A DNA stretch of 39,654 bases from Nocardia xishanensis NBRC 101358 (lineage in GTDB: Bacteria; Actinomycetota; Actinomycetes; Mycobacteriales; Mycobacteriaceae). The DNA lies in NCBI RefSeq assembly GCF_001613365.1, contig NZ_BDCF01000063.1, positions 1-39,654 on the forward strand, written 5' to 3'. The position numbers and the translations under genes are program-made. A model generated the notes under the pieces. It made no database searches and was not told the DNA's origin. It saw nothing but the letters and a program-made list of their open reading frames with translations. This document shows positions 28,101-36,700 of this stretch, piece by piece. How positions within the stretch are numbered: the stretch's first letter is position 1; each line of letters starts with the position of its first letter.

Positions 28101-28454
28101 CTACCTAGGTCGACACCTGTGTCGATTCCTGATCACGGTCGCTGGGTGTGCGGTGCGGAGGCGTGCTGCCCGCAGATCGATGTCTGCCATGGGCTCGGCC
28201 GCCGGCTCATAGCCGGCTTCGCGCGCGATAACGCCGACTGCCGCATTGGCGGTCGGGTGCCAGCCCCCGCTGGGCTTGCCCTGGAGAAGGGTGTGAACTT
28301 GGCGAAGCGCCGGCGAAATCTTCACCGGCGTACCGAATCCGCACACTCCTGCCGAGGACAGACCGATCCCCTGCAAGGCGAGGATCCCCCGGGAGGCTGA
28401 CATGGACGTATTGCCCGCAACGCCGATGGCGTCGAAGTTGTTGATGCCGTTCAT
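28101..28454 (-). CDS. 117-codon upstream ORF in the whiB7 leader
   Basis: An ATG at 28454 with a strong AGGAGG ribosome site opens a 117-codon frame (MNGINNFDAIGVAGNTSMSA...) ending 19 nt before the attenuator hairpin. The first 85 codons look like ordinary coding DNA. The last part, peptide VIRNRHRCRPR, uses AGG, CGA, AGG, CGA, AGG for its last five Arg within nine codons, all rare in such a GC-rich genome. The antiterminator half-site lies in these final codons. The position suggests a ribosome-speed sensor controlling whiB7, longer than the leader peptides I know of in mycobacteria. An ordinary small protein co-transcribed with whiB7 is the alternative. Confidence 0.65.
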   Translation of the reverse strand: MNGINNFDAIGVAGNTSMSASRGILALQGIGLSSAGVCGFGTPVKISPALRQVHTLLQGKPSGGWHPTANAAVGVIAREAGYEPAAEPMADIDLRAARLRTAHPATVIRNRHRCRPR

Positions 28455-28557
28455 TGGTCTGCCTCCCTCCTGTACTCGTTGTGCCGAAACTGTCTGGTAT
28501 CGAACCGAGTTGTCCGAAACTCTGCGCGCCGGAATGCCCTCCCGGTGCGTGATTCCA

Positions 28558-28594
28558 ACCATAAGCAATGTCGGCGAAACCGACAACCTATTTT
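28558..28594 (-). promoter_or_regulatory. WhiB7-type autoregulated promoter
   Basis: Minus strand: AAAATAGG, then -35 TTGTCG (28586-28581), exactly 17 bp, and -10 TATGGT (28563-28558). An AT-rich tract directly upstream of the -35 is the known WhiB7 target, and the element begins at the end of uvrD2. A TGTCGG-TTTCG-CCGACA inverted repeat (28569-28585) spans the -35 and spacer. The start point should be near 28551, giving a leader of about 590 nt. Confidence 0.75.
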
Positions 28595-30748
28595 CTACCT
28601 GCGGTTTTGTGATGTCGAGCGGACACGCGACGCGACGATGGCGAGTACGTCTGCTCCGTAGTCGACGATCTTCTTCGCCCCGATGCCCGGGATCGCCTCC
28701 AGCGCACGGTCGTCGGCGGGCAGTTGCTCGGCGATCGCCGTGAGCGTGGTGTCGGTGAACACCACGAACTCCCGGACCCGCAGTGCCTCGGCCTTTTCCG
28801 CGCGCCACTCTTTCAGCGCCTCCAGCAGCGCCGAGTCCAGTTCCGCGGGGCAGCGGCGGCAACGGCCGAGCATGGTGGCGTAGGTGCCGATCAGCGGCTT
28901 GGCGCAGACCCGGCAGGACGGGCGTATCCCGCCGTTCTCGGGTTTGCCGGTCGACGCCGCGATCCGCGACGCGGGCGAATCGTCGGGTACCAGGCCGTTG
29001 AGGAAGCGGGAACGGCGGCGGGTGCGCCTGCTGCCCTCCCCGCGCGACAGCGCCCATGACAGCCGCAGGTGCTCGCGCGCCCTGGTCACGCCCACGTAGA
29101 GCAGCCTGCGTTCCTCTTCGAGCGCGGCCTGATCGCCGACCGAGCCGTCGTCGGCGAGCGCGTGGGCGATCGGCAGCGTGCCGTCGGCGAGCCCGACCAG
29201 GAAGACCGCGTCCCACTCCAGCCCCTTGGCCGCGTGCAGCGAAGCCAAGGTGACGCCCTGCACTGTCGGTGGGTGCCTCGCCTCCGTGCGCGCGGCGAGC
29301 TCGCGCAGCAGGCCGGACAGCTCGAGCTCCGCGTCGTGCTCGACCAATTCCTCGGTCAGCCGCACCAGCGCGACCAGCGACGACCACCGCTCTCTCGCCT
29401 GCGCGCCCGCGGGCTCGTCCGCAGTGAGGCCGACCGGCGCGAGCACGGCCTTGACGAGGGTGACCAGCGCCTTTCCGCGGCGGGACTGATCGGGCAGGTC
29501 GTCGCGGGCCGCGGCCTGGCGCAACGCCTGCACGGCCTGCCTGACCTCGGCGCGCTGGAAGAAGCCCTCGCCGCCGCGCACCTGATACGGAATGCCACGC
29601 TCGGTGAGCGCCTGCTCATAAGCCTCGGATTGGGCGTTGACGCGGTAGAGCACCGCGATCTCCGCCGCGGGGGTGCCCGCCGCGATCAGCCGCTTGATCG
29701 CGCCGGCCACCCCGGTGGCCTCGGCGGGGGCGTCGTCGTACTCGGTGAACTCCGGCTCCGGACCGTCCGGGCGCTGACCGATCAGCTGGAGTCTGGTGCC
29801 CGCGATGCGGCCGCGCGCGGCGCCGATCACCCGGTTGGCCAGCGAGACCACCTGCGGGGTCGACCGGTAGTCGCGCTCCAGCCGCACCACCGTCGCGTCC
29901 GGGAAACGCCGGGAGAAGTCGAGCAGGTAGCCCGGGGTGGCGCCGGTGAACGAGTAGATCGTCTGGTTCGCGTCGCCGACGACGGTCAGGTCGTCGCGCT
30001 CGCCGAGCCAGGCGTCGAGCACCCGCTGCTGCAAAGGCGTGACGTCCTGGTACTCGTCGACGACGAAACTCCGGTAGCGACCGCGGAATTCGTCCGCGAC
30101 GGCCGGATAGTCCTCCAGCGCGGCCGCGGTGTGCAGGAGCAGATCGTCGAAATCGAGCAGCAGTCCCTCCGCCGAGGTCTTCAGCGACTCGTACCCCGCG
30201 TAGACCTCGGCCACCCGCGCCGGGTCGTACGGCGGCTCGCGATGCTGTCTGGCCACCGCCGCGGGGTAGTCCTCCGGCGCGAGCAGCGTGGACTTGGCCC
30301 ATTCGATCTCGCCGAGCAGGTCACGGACGCTGTCGGTCGCGGTGCTCAGCCCCGCCCGGTGCGCCGCCTGCGCGACCACCGCGAACTTGTTGTCCAGCAA
30401 TCGCCATGGCACGTCGCCGACGACCTGCGGCCAGAAGTACTTCAACTGGCGCAGCGCCGCGGCGTGAAAGGTGCGGGCCTGCACCTGCTTCGCCTCCCCC
30501 GCGAGGCCGAGTCCGCGCAGCCGGGCGCGCAGTTCGCCCGCGGCGCGCGCGGTGAAGGTGACCGCGAGCACTTGGTCCGGCTTGACGTGTCCCGCCGACA
30601 CCAGGTGCGCGATCCGGTGCGTGATGGTCCTTGTCTTTCCGGTGCCCGCACCGGCGAGCACGCAGACCGGACCGCGCGGCGCCCGGACGGCGGCGGCCTG
30701 TTCGGGATCCAGGGCGTCGAGGTCAGAGGCGGGCACGGCCACCATCAT
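28595..30748 (-). CDS. uvrD2: UvrD2 superfamily I DNA helicase with HRDC domain
   Basis: A 717-residue SF1A helicase. Motif I is AGAGTGKT (about 32-39), with VVDEYQDVTPLQQ (II), VVGDANQTIYSFTGA (III), RDYRST (IV), TLASLHAAKGLEWDAVFLVG (V) and RRLLYVGVTRAREHL (VI). The C-terminal part has the UvrD2-specific tetra-cysteine motif (Cys612, 615, 630, 633: CRVC...CRRC) and an HRDC domain from about 633 (EALRVREFVVFTDTTLTAIAEQLP, ALEAIPGIG). It acts in DNA repair as a 3'-5' translocase; in mycobacteria the tetra-Cys motif is needed for unwinding and the gene is essential. ATG pairs at 30748 and 30745 are the likely start, both with weak ribosome sites. The whiB7 promoter begins right after its stop. 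Confidence 0.95.
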   Translation of the reverse strand: MMVAVPASDLDALDPEQAAAVRAPRGPVCVLAGAGTGKTRTITHRIAHLVSAGHVKPDQVLAVTFTARAAGELRARLRGLGLAGEAKQVQARTFHAAALRQLKYFWPQVVGDVPWRLLDNKFAVVAQAAHRAGLSTATDSVRDLLGEIEWAKSTLLAPEDYPAAVARQHREPPYDPARVAEVYAGYESLKTSAEGLLLDFDDLLLHTAAALEDYPAVADEFRGRYRSFVVDEYQDVTPLQQRVLDAWLGERDDLTVVGDANQTIYSFTGATPGYLLDFSRRFPDATVVRLERDYRSTPQVVSLANRVIGAARGRIAGTRLQLIGQRPDGPEPEFTEYDDAPAEATGVAGAIKRLIAAGTPAAEIAVLYRVNAQSEAYEQALTERGIPYQVRGGEGFFQRAEVRQAVQALRQAAARDDLPDQSRRGKALVTLVKAVLAPVGLTADEPAGAQARERWSSLVALVRLTEELVEHDAELELSGLLRELAARTEARHPPTVQGVTLASLHAAKGLEWDAVFLVGLADGTLPIAHALADDGSVGDQAALEEERRLLYVGVTRAREHLRLSWALSRGEGSRRTRRRSRFLNGLVPDDSPASRIAASTGKPENGGIRPSCRVCAKPLIGTYATMLGRCRRCPAELDSALLEALKEWRAEKAEALRVREFVVFTDTTLTAIAEQLPADDRALEAIPGIGAKKIVDYGADVLAIVASRVRSTSQNRR

Positions 30749-30864
30749 GACAGCCGGGGCCGACAACCGGCCGCCGCGCCTGTCGGCCCGGGACGACGAC
30801 AGCCCCGCGTAGTGGCGCGCGCCACTACGGAACAGGACGCGGTCATAGAGTGTTGAATGGTTCC

Positions 30865-31122
30865 GTGACTGACGTGAACCCCGTTCTGACCATGTACTCG
30901 ACCACTTGGTGCGGCTACTGCCGCAGGCTGAAGAAGCAGCTGGACGAGTCGGGTATCAGCTATGTAGAGATCGATATCGAGCAGGACCCGGCCTCGGCCG
31001 AGTTCGTCGGTAGCGTCAACAACGGCAACCACGTGGTGCCGACGGTGAAGTTCGCGGACGGCTCGACGGCGACCAATCCGTCGCTCGCCGCCGTCAAGCA
31101 GGCTCTCGCCGCCCTGGCCTGA
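30865..31122 (+). CDS. mrx1: Mycoredoxin (Mrx1-type glutaredoxin-like)
   Basis: An 85-residue thioredoxin-fold protein with active site WCGYC (Cys16, Cys19) after the strand VLTMYSTT, then EIDIEQDPASAEFVGSVNNGNHVVPTVKFADG, where the cis-Pro of VPT and the mycothiol-binding region lie. Mycoredoxins reduce protein-mycothiol mixed disulfides in mycothiol-using actinobacteria. The start is given at GTG 30865 (reading VTDVNPVLTMY) by comparison with M. tuberculosis Rv3198A; a GTG at 30850 is in frame. The gene is divergent from uvrD2 and runs tail to tail with nudC, with a 3-bp gap between stops. Confidence 0.93.
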   Translation: MTDVNPVLTMYSTTWCGYCRRLKKQLDESGISYVEIDIEQDPASAEFVGSVNNGNHVVPTVKFADGSTATNPSLAAVKQALAALA

Positions 31123-31125
31123 CGC

Positions 31126-32025
31126 TCAGTCCAGCGCCGCCCACGATTCGACGATCGTGCGCGCGATCGAGATGGAACCGGGAAGCAGCAGTCGCGCGCC
31201 TTCCCGCTGGCCCGACCAGTCTCCGGCGGCGAGCGCCTCGCGTACTTCGGCCCTGGTGAACCAGTGCGCCTCGGCGATCTCGCCGTCGGAGAAGGTCAGC
31301 GGCTGTTCCGGGTCGGCGACGGCGGCGAATCCGAGCATCAGCGACCTCGGGAACGGCCACGGCTGACTGCCCAGGTAGTGGATGTCGCGGACGTCGAGAC
31401 CGACCTCCTCGCGCATCTCGCGCGCCACACAGCGCTCCAGCGACTCGCCCGCTTCGACGAATCCGGCGAGCAGCGAGAACAGCATCTTGGGCCAGGCGTG
31501 CTGGCGCGCGAGCAGCACCCGCTCACCGCCGTCGTGGATCAGGCAGATGACCGCCGGGTCGATGCGTGGGAATTCCTCGTGCCCGGTCTCGGTGACCCGC
31601 GACCAACCACCCTTGATCGACGCGGTGGTCGTGCCGTCGTACGCGCTGAAGGCGGACTTGTCGTGCCAGTTCAGCAGGGCCATGGCGGTGGAGAGCAGGC
31701 CCGCGGTGAAATCGTCCAGCTCGCCGGCGACGACGCGCAGGTCGGTGAGCGCGCCGCTCAATTCGTCGTCACGCACCGCCCACAGGTGCCTGCCGTCGCC
31801 GACGCCGAGGAACACCGCCGCCGGGCTCGGCTCCGCGGACAGTTCGGCGGCCGCGTCCAGTACCAGCGCGCCGCTCTCGAAGCGCACCTGGCCGCGGCGG
31901 TTCACGCGGAGTAGCCCGGCCTTTGCCCACCCCTCCTTCAGCGCGTTCTCGTCCGCGCGGATCTCCTCGGCGCGGTCGACCGCGGCACGGGACAGCAGGG
32001 GAATGGCGTTCAGCTGAAAAGACAC
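31126..32025 (-). CDS. nudC: NADH/NAD-capped-RNA pyrophosphatase NudC
   Basis: A 299-residue Nudix hydrolase. The Nudix box is GFVEAGESLERCVAREMREEVGL, and SQPWPFPRS is the NudC signature that selects NAD(H) and NAD-capped RNA. The N-terminal domain (1-125) is the usual NudC regulatory part. The zinc-ribbon region reads SAFSAYDGTTTASIKGGWSRVTETGHEEFPRIDPAV: all four cysteines of the E. coli ribbon are missing, so no zinc should bind. It cleaves NADH to NMNH and AMP and can decap RNA. The start GTG at 32025 has a weak ribosome site. It lies 25 bp downstream of the potassium-channel gene and is probably in its operon. Confidence 0.95.
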   Translation of the reverse strand: MSFQLNAIPLLSRAAVDRAEEIRADENALKEGWAKAGLLRVNRRGQVRFESGALVLDAAAELSAEPSPAAVFLGVGDGRHLWAVRDDELSGALTDLRVVAGELDDFTAGLLSTAMALLNWHDKSAFSAYDGTTTASIKGGWSRVTETGHEEFPRIDPAVICLIHDGGERVLLARQHAWPKMLFSLLAGFVEAGESLERCVAREMREEVGLDVRDIHYLGSQPWPFPRSLMLGFAAVADPEQPLTFSDGEIAEAHWFTRAEVREALAAGDWSGQREGARLLLPGSISIARTIVESWAALD

Positions 32026-32050
32026 GCTTCGAGATTACTTCCGAACGGGG

Positions 32051-33115
32051 TCACTTCGCCGCCCGCCGGATGTAGAGCAGCTTGTCGCCCGCCTCGATCG
32101 CGTCCACTTCCGGCTCGCCGACGCGGATCAGCTCGCCGTCGCGCACCACGCCGAGCACGATGTCGCTGAGATGCCTTGGCGAGCCACCGATCTCGCTCGC
32201 CTCGACGTCGCGCTCGGCCACCGCGAAACCCTGTTCCGGAGTGAGCAGGTCTTCCATCATCTCCACCACGGTCGGCGTGGTGGTGGCGATGCCGAGCAGA
32301 CGGCCCGCGGTCTCCGAGGACACCACCACCGAGTCCGCGCCGGACTGGCGCAGCAAGTGGGTGTTCTCGGCCTCGCGGATGGCGACCACGATCTTGGCCT
32401 TCTTGTTGAGCTCGCGGGCGGTCAGGGTGACCAGCACCGCGGTGTCGTCCCGATTGGCCGCGACGATCACCGATGCCGCGTTCTGCACGCTGGCCAGCCG
32501 CAGCACGTCGGACTGGGTGGCCGAACCATGTACGGTCACCAGGCCCGCGTTCGCGGCCGCCTCCAGCGCGATCGTGTCGGTGTCGACCACCACGATCTCG
32601 GCGGCCTGCACGCCGTCGCCGAGCATGGCGTCGATGGCGGTGCGCCCCTTCGTGCCGTATCCGACGACCACGGTGTGATTACGCACGCTGCGCCTCCAAC
32701 GCTGAATCTTGAATGCCTGACGGGATCGTTCGGTCAGCACACCAATGGTGGTACCGACGAGCACGATGAGAAAGAGGATGCGCAACGGGGTGATGATGAC
32801 GATGTTCACCAGCCGCGCCTCGGGAGAGGCCGGGGTGATGTCGCCGTAGCCGGTGGTCGACAGGGACACCGTCGCGTAATAGAACGCGTCGAGGAAGGAC
32901 AGTTCGTCACCGGTGTTGTCGCGGTAGCCCGCCCGCCCGAGATACACCACCAGCGCCGCGGTGAACAGCAATGCGATGGCGAACGCGATCCTGCGGCTCA
33001 GCGAGACCCACGGGCTGATCTGCGTTTCGGGAATACGCAGGAGACCGACGAGGGCGAAGTCGGGACGAGTCGACAAGCCGACTCTTCCCGCGCGGTCTCC
33101 GAAATCACCGAGCAT
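32051..33115 (-). CDS. Potassium channel with RCK domain (Rv3200c-like)
   Basis: A 354-residue K+ channel subunit. It has a first membrane helix at about 42-60, a pore loop with selectivity filter TTGYGD (87-92), a second helix at about 105-127, and then a cytosolic RCK/TrkA-N domain beginning VVVGYGTKGRTA (nucleotide loop 152-157, acidic VVDTD strand end) and an RCK-C/TrkA-C domain with DIVLGVVRDGELIRVGEPEVDAIEAGDKLLYI. Four subunits form a channel gated by ligand at the RCK ring. The ATG at 33115 follows AGGTGAG with normal spacing; the GTG at 33124 is an alternative. It shares a divergent 142-bp region with the DoxX-like gene. Confidence 0.94.
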   Translation of the reverse strand: MLGDFGDRAGRVGLSTRPDFALVGLLRIPETQISPWVSLSRRIAFAIALLFTAALVVYLGRAGYRDNTGDELSFLDAFYYATVSLSTTGYGDITPASPEARLVNIVIITPLRILFLIVLVGTTIGVLTERSRQAFKIQRWRRSVRNHTVVVGYGTKGRTAIDAMLGDGVQAAEIVVVDTDTIALEAAANAGLVTVHGSATQSDVLRLASVQNAASVIVAANRDDTAVLVTLTARELNKKAKIVVAIREAENTHLLRQSGADSVVVSSETAGRLLGIATTTPTVVEMMEDLLTPEQGFAVAERDVEASEIGGSPRHLSDIVLGVVRDGELIRVGEPEVDAIEAGDKLLYIRRAAK

Positions 33116-33257
33116 CGCTCTCACCTGCCCGCCCGTTCGCCGCGCGGTCTATCTCCGGCACTGTCTCTCCCTCCGGCACAGCACGGGAGCCTACCGGGTC
33201 GCCGTCGCGCCACCCGGACTCGACGCGAACACTCGAGGAATGTCAGGGTGTGCACTC

Positions 33258-33656
33258 ATGGCAAACATTCGACCGATCACCGGCGCCGGCAGGCGGCCCG
33301 CGCTGTTGCTGGCGGCCCTGCTCTTCGGCAGTGGGGTCATGCACTTCGCGAGGCCCAAGTTCTTCGACTCCATCGTGCCCAGGGCGCTACCCGGCCGGGC
33401 GCGCGACTACACCTATGCCTCGGGCGTCGCCGAGCTGGGCGTGGCCGCCACGCTCGCGGTGCCGCGCACCAGACGCGTCGGCGGACGGCTCGCGGCGTTG
33501 GTGTTCGTCGCCGTCTTCCCGGCGAACGTGCAGATGGCCCTCGACGTGACGCGCAGCGAGAAGGCTTCGCCGGTGCTGAAGATCGGTTCCGTGCTCCGGC
33601 TGCTGTTGCAGATCCCGCTGGTCACCACGGCGCTGAAAGTATCGGGCCGGAGCTGA
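33258..33656 (+). CDS. DoxX-family small membrane protein
   Basis: A 132-residue protein with four predicted membrane segments: RPALLLAALLFGSGVMHF (about 12-30), YTYASGVAELGVAATLAVP (51-69), VGGRLAALVFVAVFPANVQMAL (73-95) and SVLRLLLQIPLVTTAL (110-127). The phrase YASGVAELGVAATLAVPRTRRVG and the FPANVQMALD helix fit the DoxX superfamily, which includes thiosulfate:quinone oxidoreductase subunits and many proteins of unknown role. ATG 33258 (CAGGG upstream) or 33240 are both possible starts. It is not in the Rv3193c-Rv3202c block of M. tuberculosis as I recall it, so it appears to be a local insertion. Its stop codon lies inside the first unit of the 19-bp repeat. Confidence 0.75.
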   Translation: MANIRPITGAGRRPALLLAALLFGSGVMHFARPKFFDSIVPRALPGRARDYTYASGVAELGVAATLAVPRTRRVGGRLAALVFVAVFPANVQMALDVTRSEKASPVLKIGSVLRLLLQIPLVTTALKVSGRS

Positions 33657-33745
33657 GGTATCGCGCCGGAGCTGAGGTATCCCGCAGAAGCTGAGGTATC
33701 CCGCCGGAGCTGAAGTATTTGACAGGAGTTGAAGTTTCGCTTCAG
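33638..33745. repeat. 19-bp tandem repeat, five units plus a partial sixth
   Basis: Units at 33638, 33657, 33676, 33695 and 33714, each exactly 19 bp; consensus GGTATCCCGCCGGAGCTGA. A partial unit at 33733-33745 runs into the adnB stop. Unit 1 contains the DoxX-like stop codon. The last units are the most diverged (AGTATTTGACAGGAGTTGA). There are no spacers, so it is not a CRISPR array. It fills the gap between two convergent genes where a terminator would be expected. Confidence 0.85.
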
Positions 33746-36700
33746 TCGTCCTGTCTGGTGGGCGCGGCCGAGCGGATCAGCGCGGCCAGTTCCTCGGGTC
33801 CGGGCAGTTCGGCGGGCGCGATGGTGCGTCCCGAGCGCACGTAATGGAAAGCGGCGCCGATCTTTTCCAGCATCTCGCGTTCCGTGCCGCCGTGCCTCGC
33901 TGCCATCAGGCGGGCCCAGGCCAGCCGGTAGATGGCCAGCTGCATGGCCACGGCCGGTTCGTCGGCTGGACCTGGCTCTGCGCCGGTCTTCCAGTCGACC
34001 ACCGTCCAGCCGCCGCCCGGCTCGGCGAACACCGCGTCCATCCGGCCGCGAATCACGGTCCCCGCGATCGAGGTCTCGAAGGGAACCTCCACATCGAGCG
34101 GGCTTCGTTGCGCCCACGGCGAATTCAGGAACGCGTCCTGCATCCTGGCGAGTTCGGCGTCGACGCTCGCGTCGTGCGGATCGGGTTCGCCCGCGCCAGG
34201 AAGTTCATCCAGCCCGAGCAGCCGGGTGCCCGCGAACCAGCGCTGCACCCAGGCGTGGAACGCGGTACCGCGCCTGGCCAGCGGATTCGGCGGATACGGC
34301 AGCGGACGACGCAGGCGCCGAGCCAGTTTCGCCGGATCGGCGCGCATCTCCACCAGGGCGGTGGCCGGGATCTGGCCGGGCAGTTCCACCTCTTGGGCCG
34401 CGGCGAGGCCCGCCTCGTGCTCGGCGAGCAGGGCGTCCACGTCGGCGGCCCAGCCCTCCGGATCGTCCGGGTCGGCGGCTTGTTCCTCTGGGACGAACTC
34501 GTCCGGCGGCGGCTCGAAGTCGTCGGGGAACGGAGCGAAATCATCGGTCGGTGTAAGGAGTTCGTCGACCGAGAACAGGGCGTCCGGTTCCGCGGGCGGT
34601 TCCGTGCTCGGCGCGGGTCCGGCGGGCCGCGCACCCGTGGCGGGCGTTCCCGCCGTCGCCCTCGCGTCGGCGGGCTGGGCGCGCAGATCTGCCAGCGCGG
34701 AGCGGACGAGGGCGGCGCCCTGCTCGATTGGATCGCGCCGGGGCCCGAGCGGGTCGCGCGGCCACTCGGCGGTCGCCGGATTGTCGGTGAACGGGTTGAC
34801 CGCGTCGACCTCGGGCGGATCGTCCCACCTGACGACGTCGAGCACGCCGAACGCGGGCCCGTCGGCCGACTCGCTCGCGTTCTTCAGTTCCAGCAGGAAA
34901 TCCGACGCCCCCTTCGGCGTGGAACCGGTCTCGGCCCAGTGATGCGCCGAAACCAGCAGCACCCGTTCGGTTCTGGTGAGCGCGACGTAGAACAGCCGCC
35001 GCTCCTCGTCGAGGCGCCTGCGGTCGAGCGCCGACTTGTGCGCCTTGATGGCGGCCTCCAGATCGGCCCGGTCGTACAGATCCGCGAGATCGAGAACCGG
35101 GACGCCCTCGGCGTCGTCGTCCTGGATGCGGTCGCCCCGCAGCGAGGTGGGCAGCTCGGCCAGCGCGCCCAGCCAGGTCGCCGAGGCGGCGCCGGAGGGG
35201 AACACCCCGCGCACCACGTGCGGCACCGCGACGATCTCCCACTCCAGCCCTTTGGCCGCGTGCACCGTCAGCACCTGCACGCGATCCTTGGCGACCTCCA
35301 CCTCGCCCGGCTCGAGCCCGTTCTCGACCGACTCGGCGGCGGCGAGGAAGGCGAGCAGGCCGCTCAGTGAGGCGCCGGTGTCGGCGGCGTAGCCGGCCAC
35401 CACCTCGGCGAACGCGTCCAGGTGTTCGCGGCCTGCTCCGGTACCGGCCATGGCGCGGCGCGCCTGGGTCTCGACGCCGACGCCGATGGTGCGCTCCACA
35501 TCGGACACCAGCTCGACGAGCGGCTGGCCGCTGCGTTCCCGCAGGGCGGCGAGTTCCCGGCCGAGCGCTTCGATGCGGGTGTAGCCCGAGGCCGAATAGT
35601 TCTCCCGCGGACCGGGATCGGCGATCGCGTCGGCCAGTCCGGCCTGTTCGGCCGGTTCCGGGGCCACCTCGCGCAACGCGGCGGCGAGCGCGGCGCCGTC
35701 GGTGATCTCGTCGGTCTCGCCGCCCGACAGTCTGCTGATGGACAGCTCCCTGGCGCGGCGGGCCAGCGCGGCGAGGTCGGCGACACCGATGCGCCAGCGG
35801 GCACCGGTGAGCACACGCACGGCCGCGCTGCCCGCGGCGGGTTCGGCGATCAGCCGCAGGGTGGCGACGATGTCGGCAACCTCCGGCGTGGCGAGCAGAC
35901 CGCCGAGGCCGACGATCTCCACCGGAAGCCCTTGGCCGCGAAGCGCTTCCGCGATCGGTGCGGCATCGGCGTTGCGGCGCACCAAGATCGCCGAAGTAGG
36001 CGGCGGCTCTCCGGCGGCATGCCGCGCCGACCATTCGGCGGCGATCCGCTCGGCGACCCAATCCCTTTCGTCGGCGACGGTTTCGGTCAGCGCCACCGCG
36101 ACCACGCCGGGTTCCGCGTTCGGCTTGGCGCGCAGTGCGTCGACGGTGACGCCGCCCGCGTCGAGCGCGGTGCGGCGCAGCGGCTCGGCGACCAGATTGG
36201 CGAGGGCGAGGGCTTCGGGCGGATTGCGCCAGCTGGTGAGCAGCGGCAGGATCGGCGCGGGCACGCCGGCCGACAGTGGGAAGTCGGTGGCGAAGCGGGG
36301 CAGGTTGGCCGCGGACGCGCCGCGCCAGCCGTAGATGGACTGCATCGGATCGCCGACCGCGGTCACCGCCAAACGTCTTGCGGCGCTGGCCGATTCGTCG
36401 CGCGTCGGCGTCGCCTCGCCGCCGAACAGCGCGGCAAGCAGGATGCGCTGGGCGTGGCCGGTGTCCTGGTACTCGTCGAGCAGCACCAGCCGGAAGCGCC
36501 CTCGCTCCGCGGTGGCCACCTCCTGATGCTCGGCCGCGAGCCGCGCGGCCAGCGACATCTGGGCGCCGAAATCCAGTGCGCCGCGGCGCCGCAGCGCCGC
36601 AGCCAACTGCTGGACCAGCGGCAACAGCGCGACTCGTTCGCGCTGCACCTGCACGATGGACAGCAGCGCCTGGCTCGGCCCGCCACGCTGCCGTGGACCG

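Noticed and set aside
28490..28520. LexA/SOS box upstream of the whiB7 leader ORF
   Set aside because: CGAAC is followed by GTT at the wrong distance; it does not fit CGAAC-N4-GTTCG.
28455..29387. N-terminal extension of the whiB7-leader ORF into uvrD2
   Set aside because: The extension lies wholly over the coding part of uvrD2 in another register; the AGGAGG and ATG at 28454 give a far better start.
29069..30856. A 595-codon plus-strand frame opposite uvrD2
   Set aside because: Same antisense effect; every helicase motif is on the minus strand.
33638..33745. CRISPR-like array
   Set aside because: The 19-bp units are directly abutting with no spacers and no cas genes are present.
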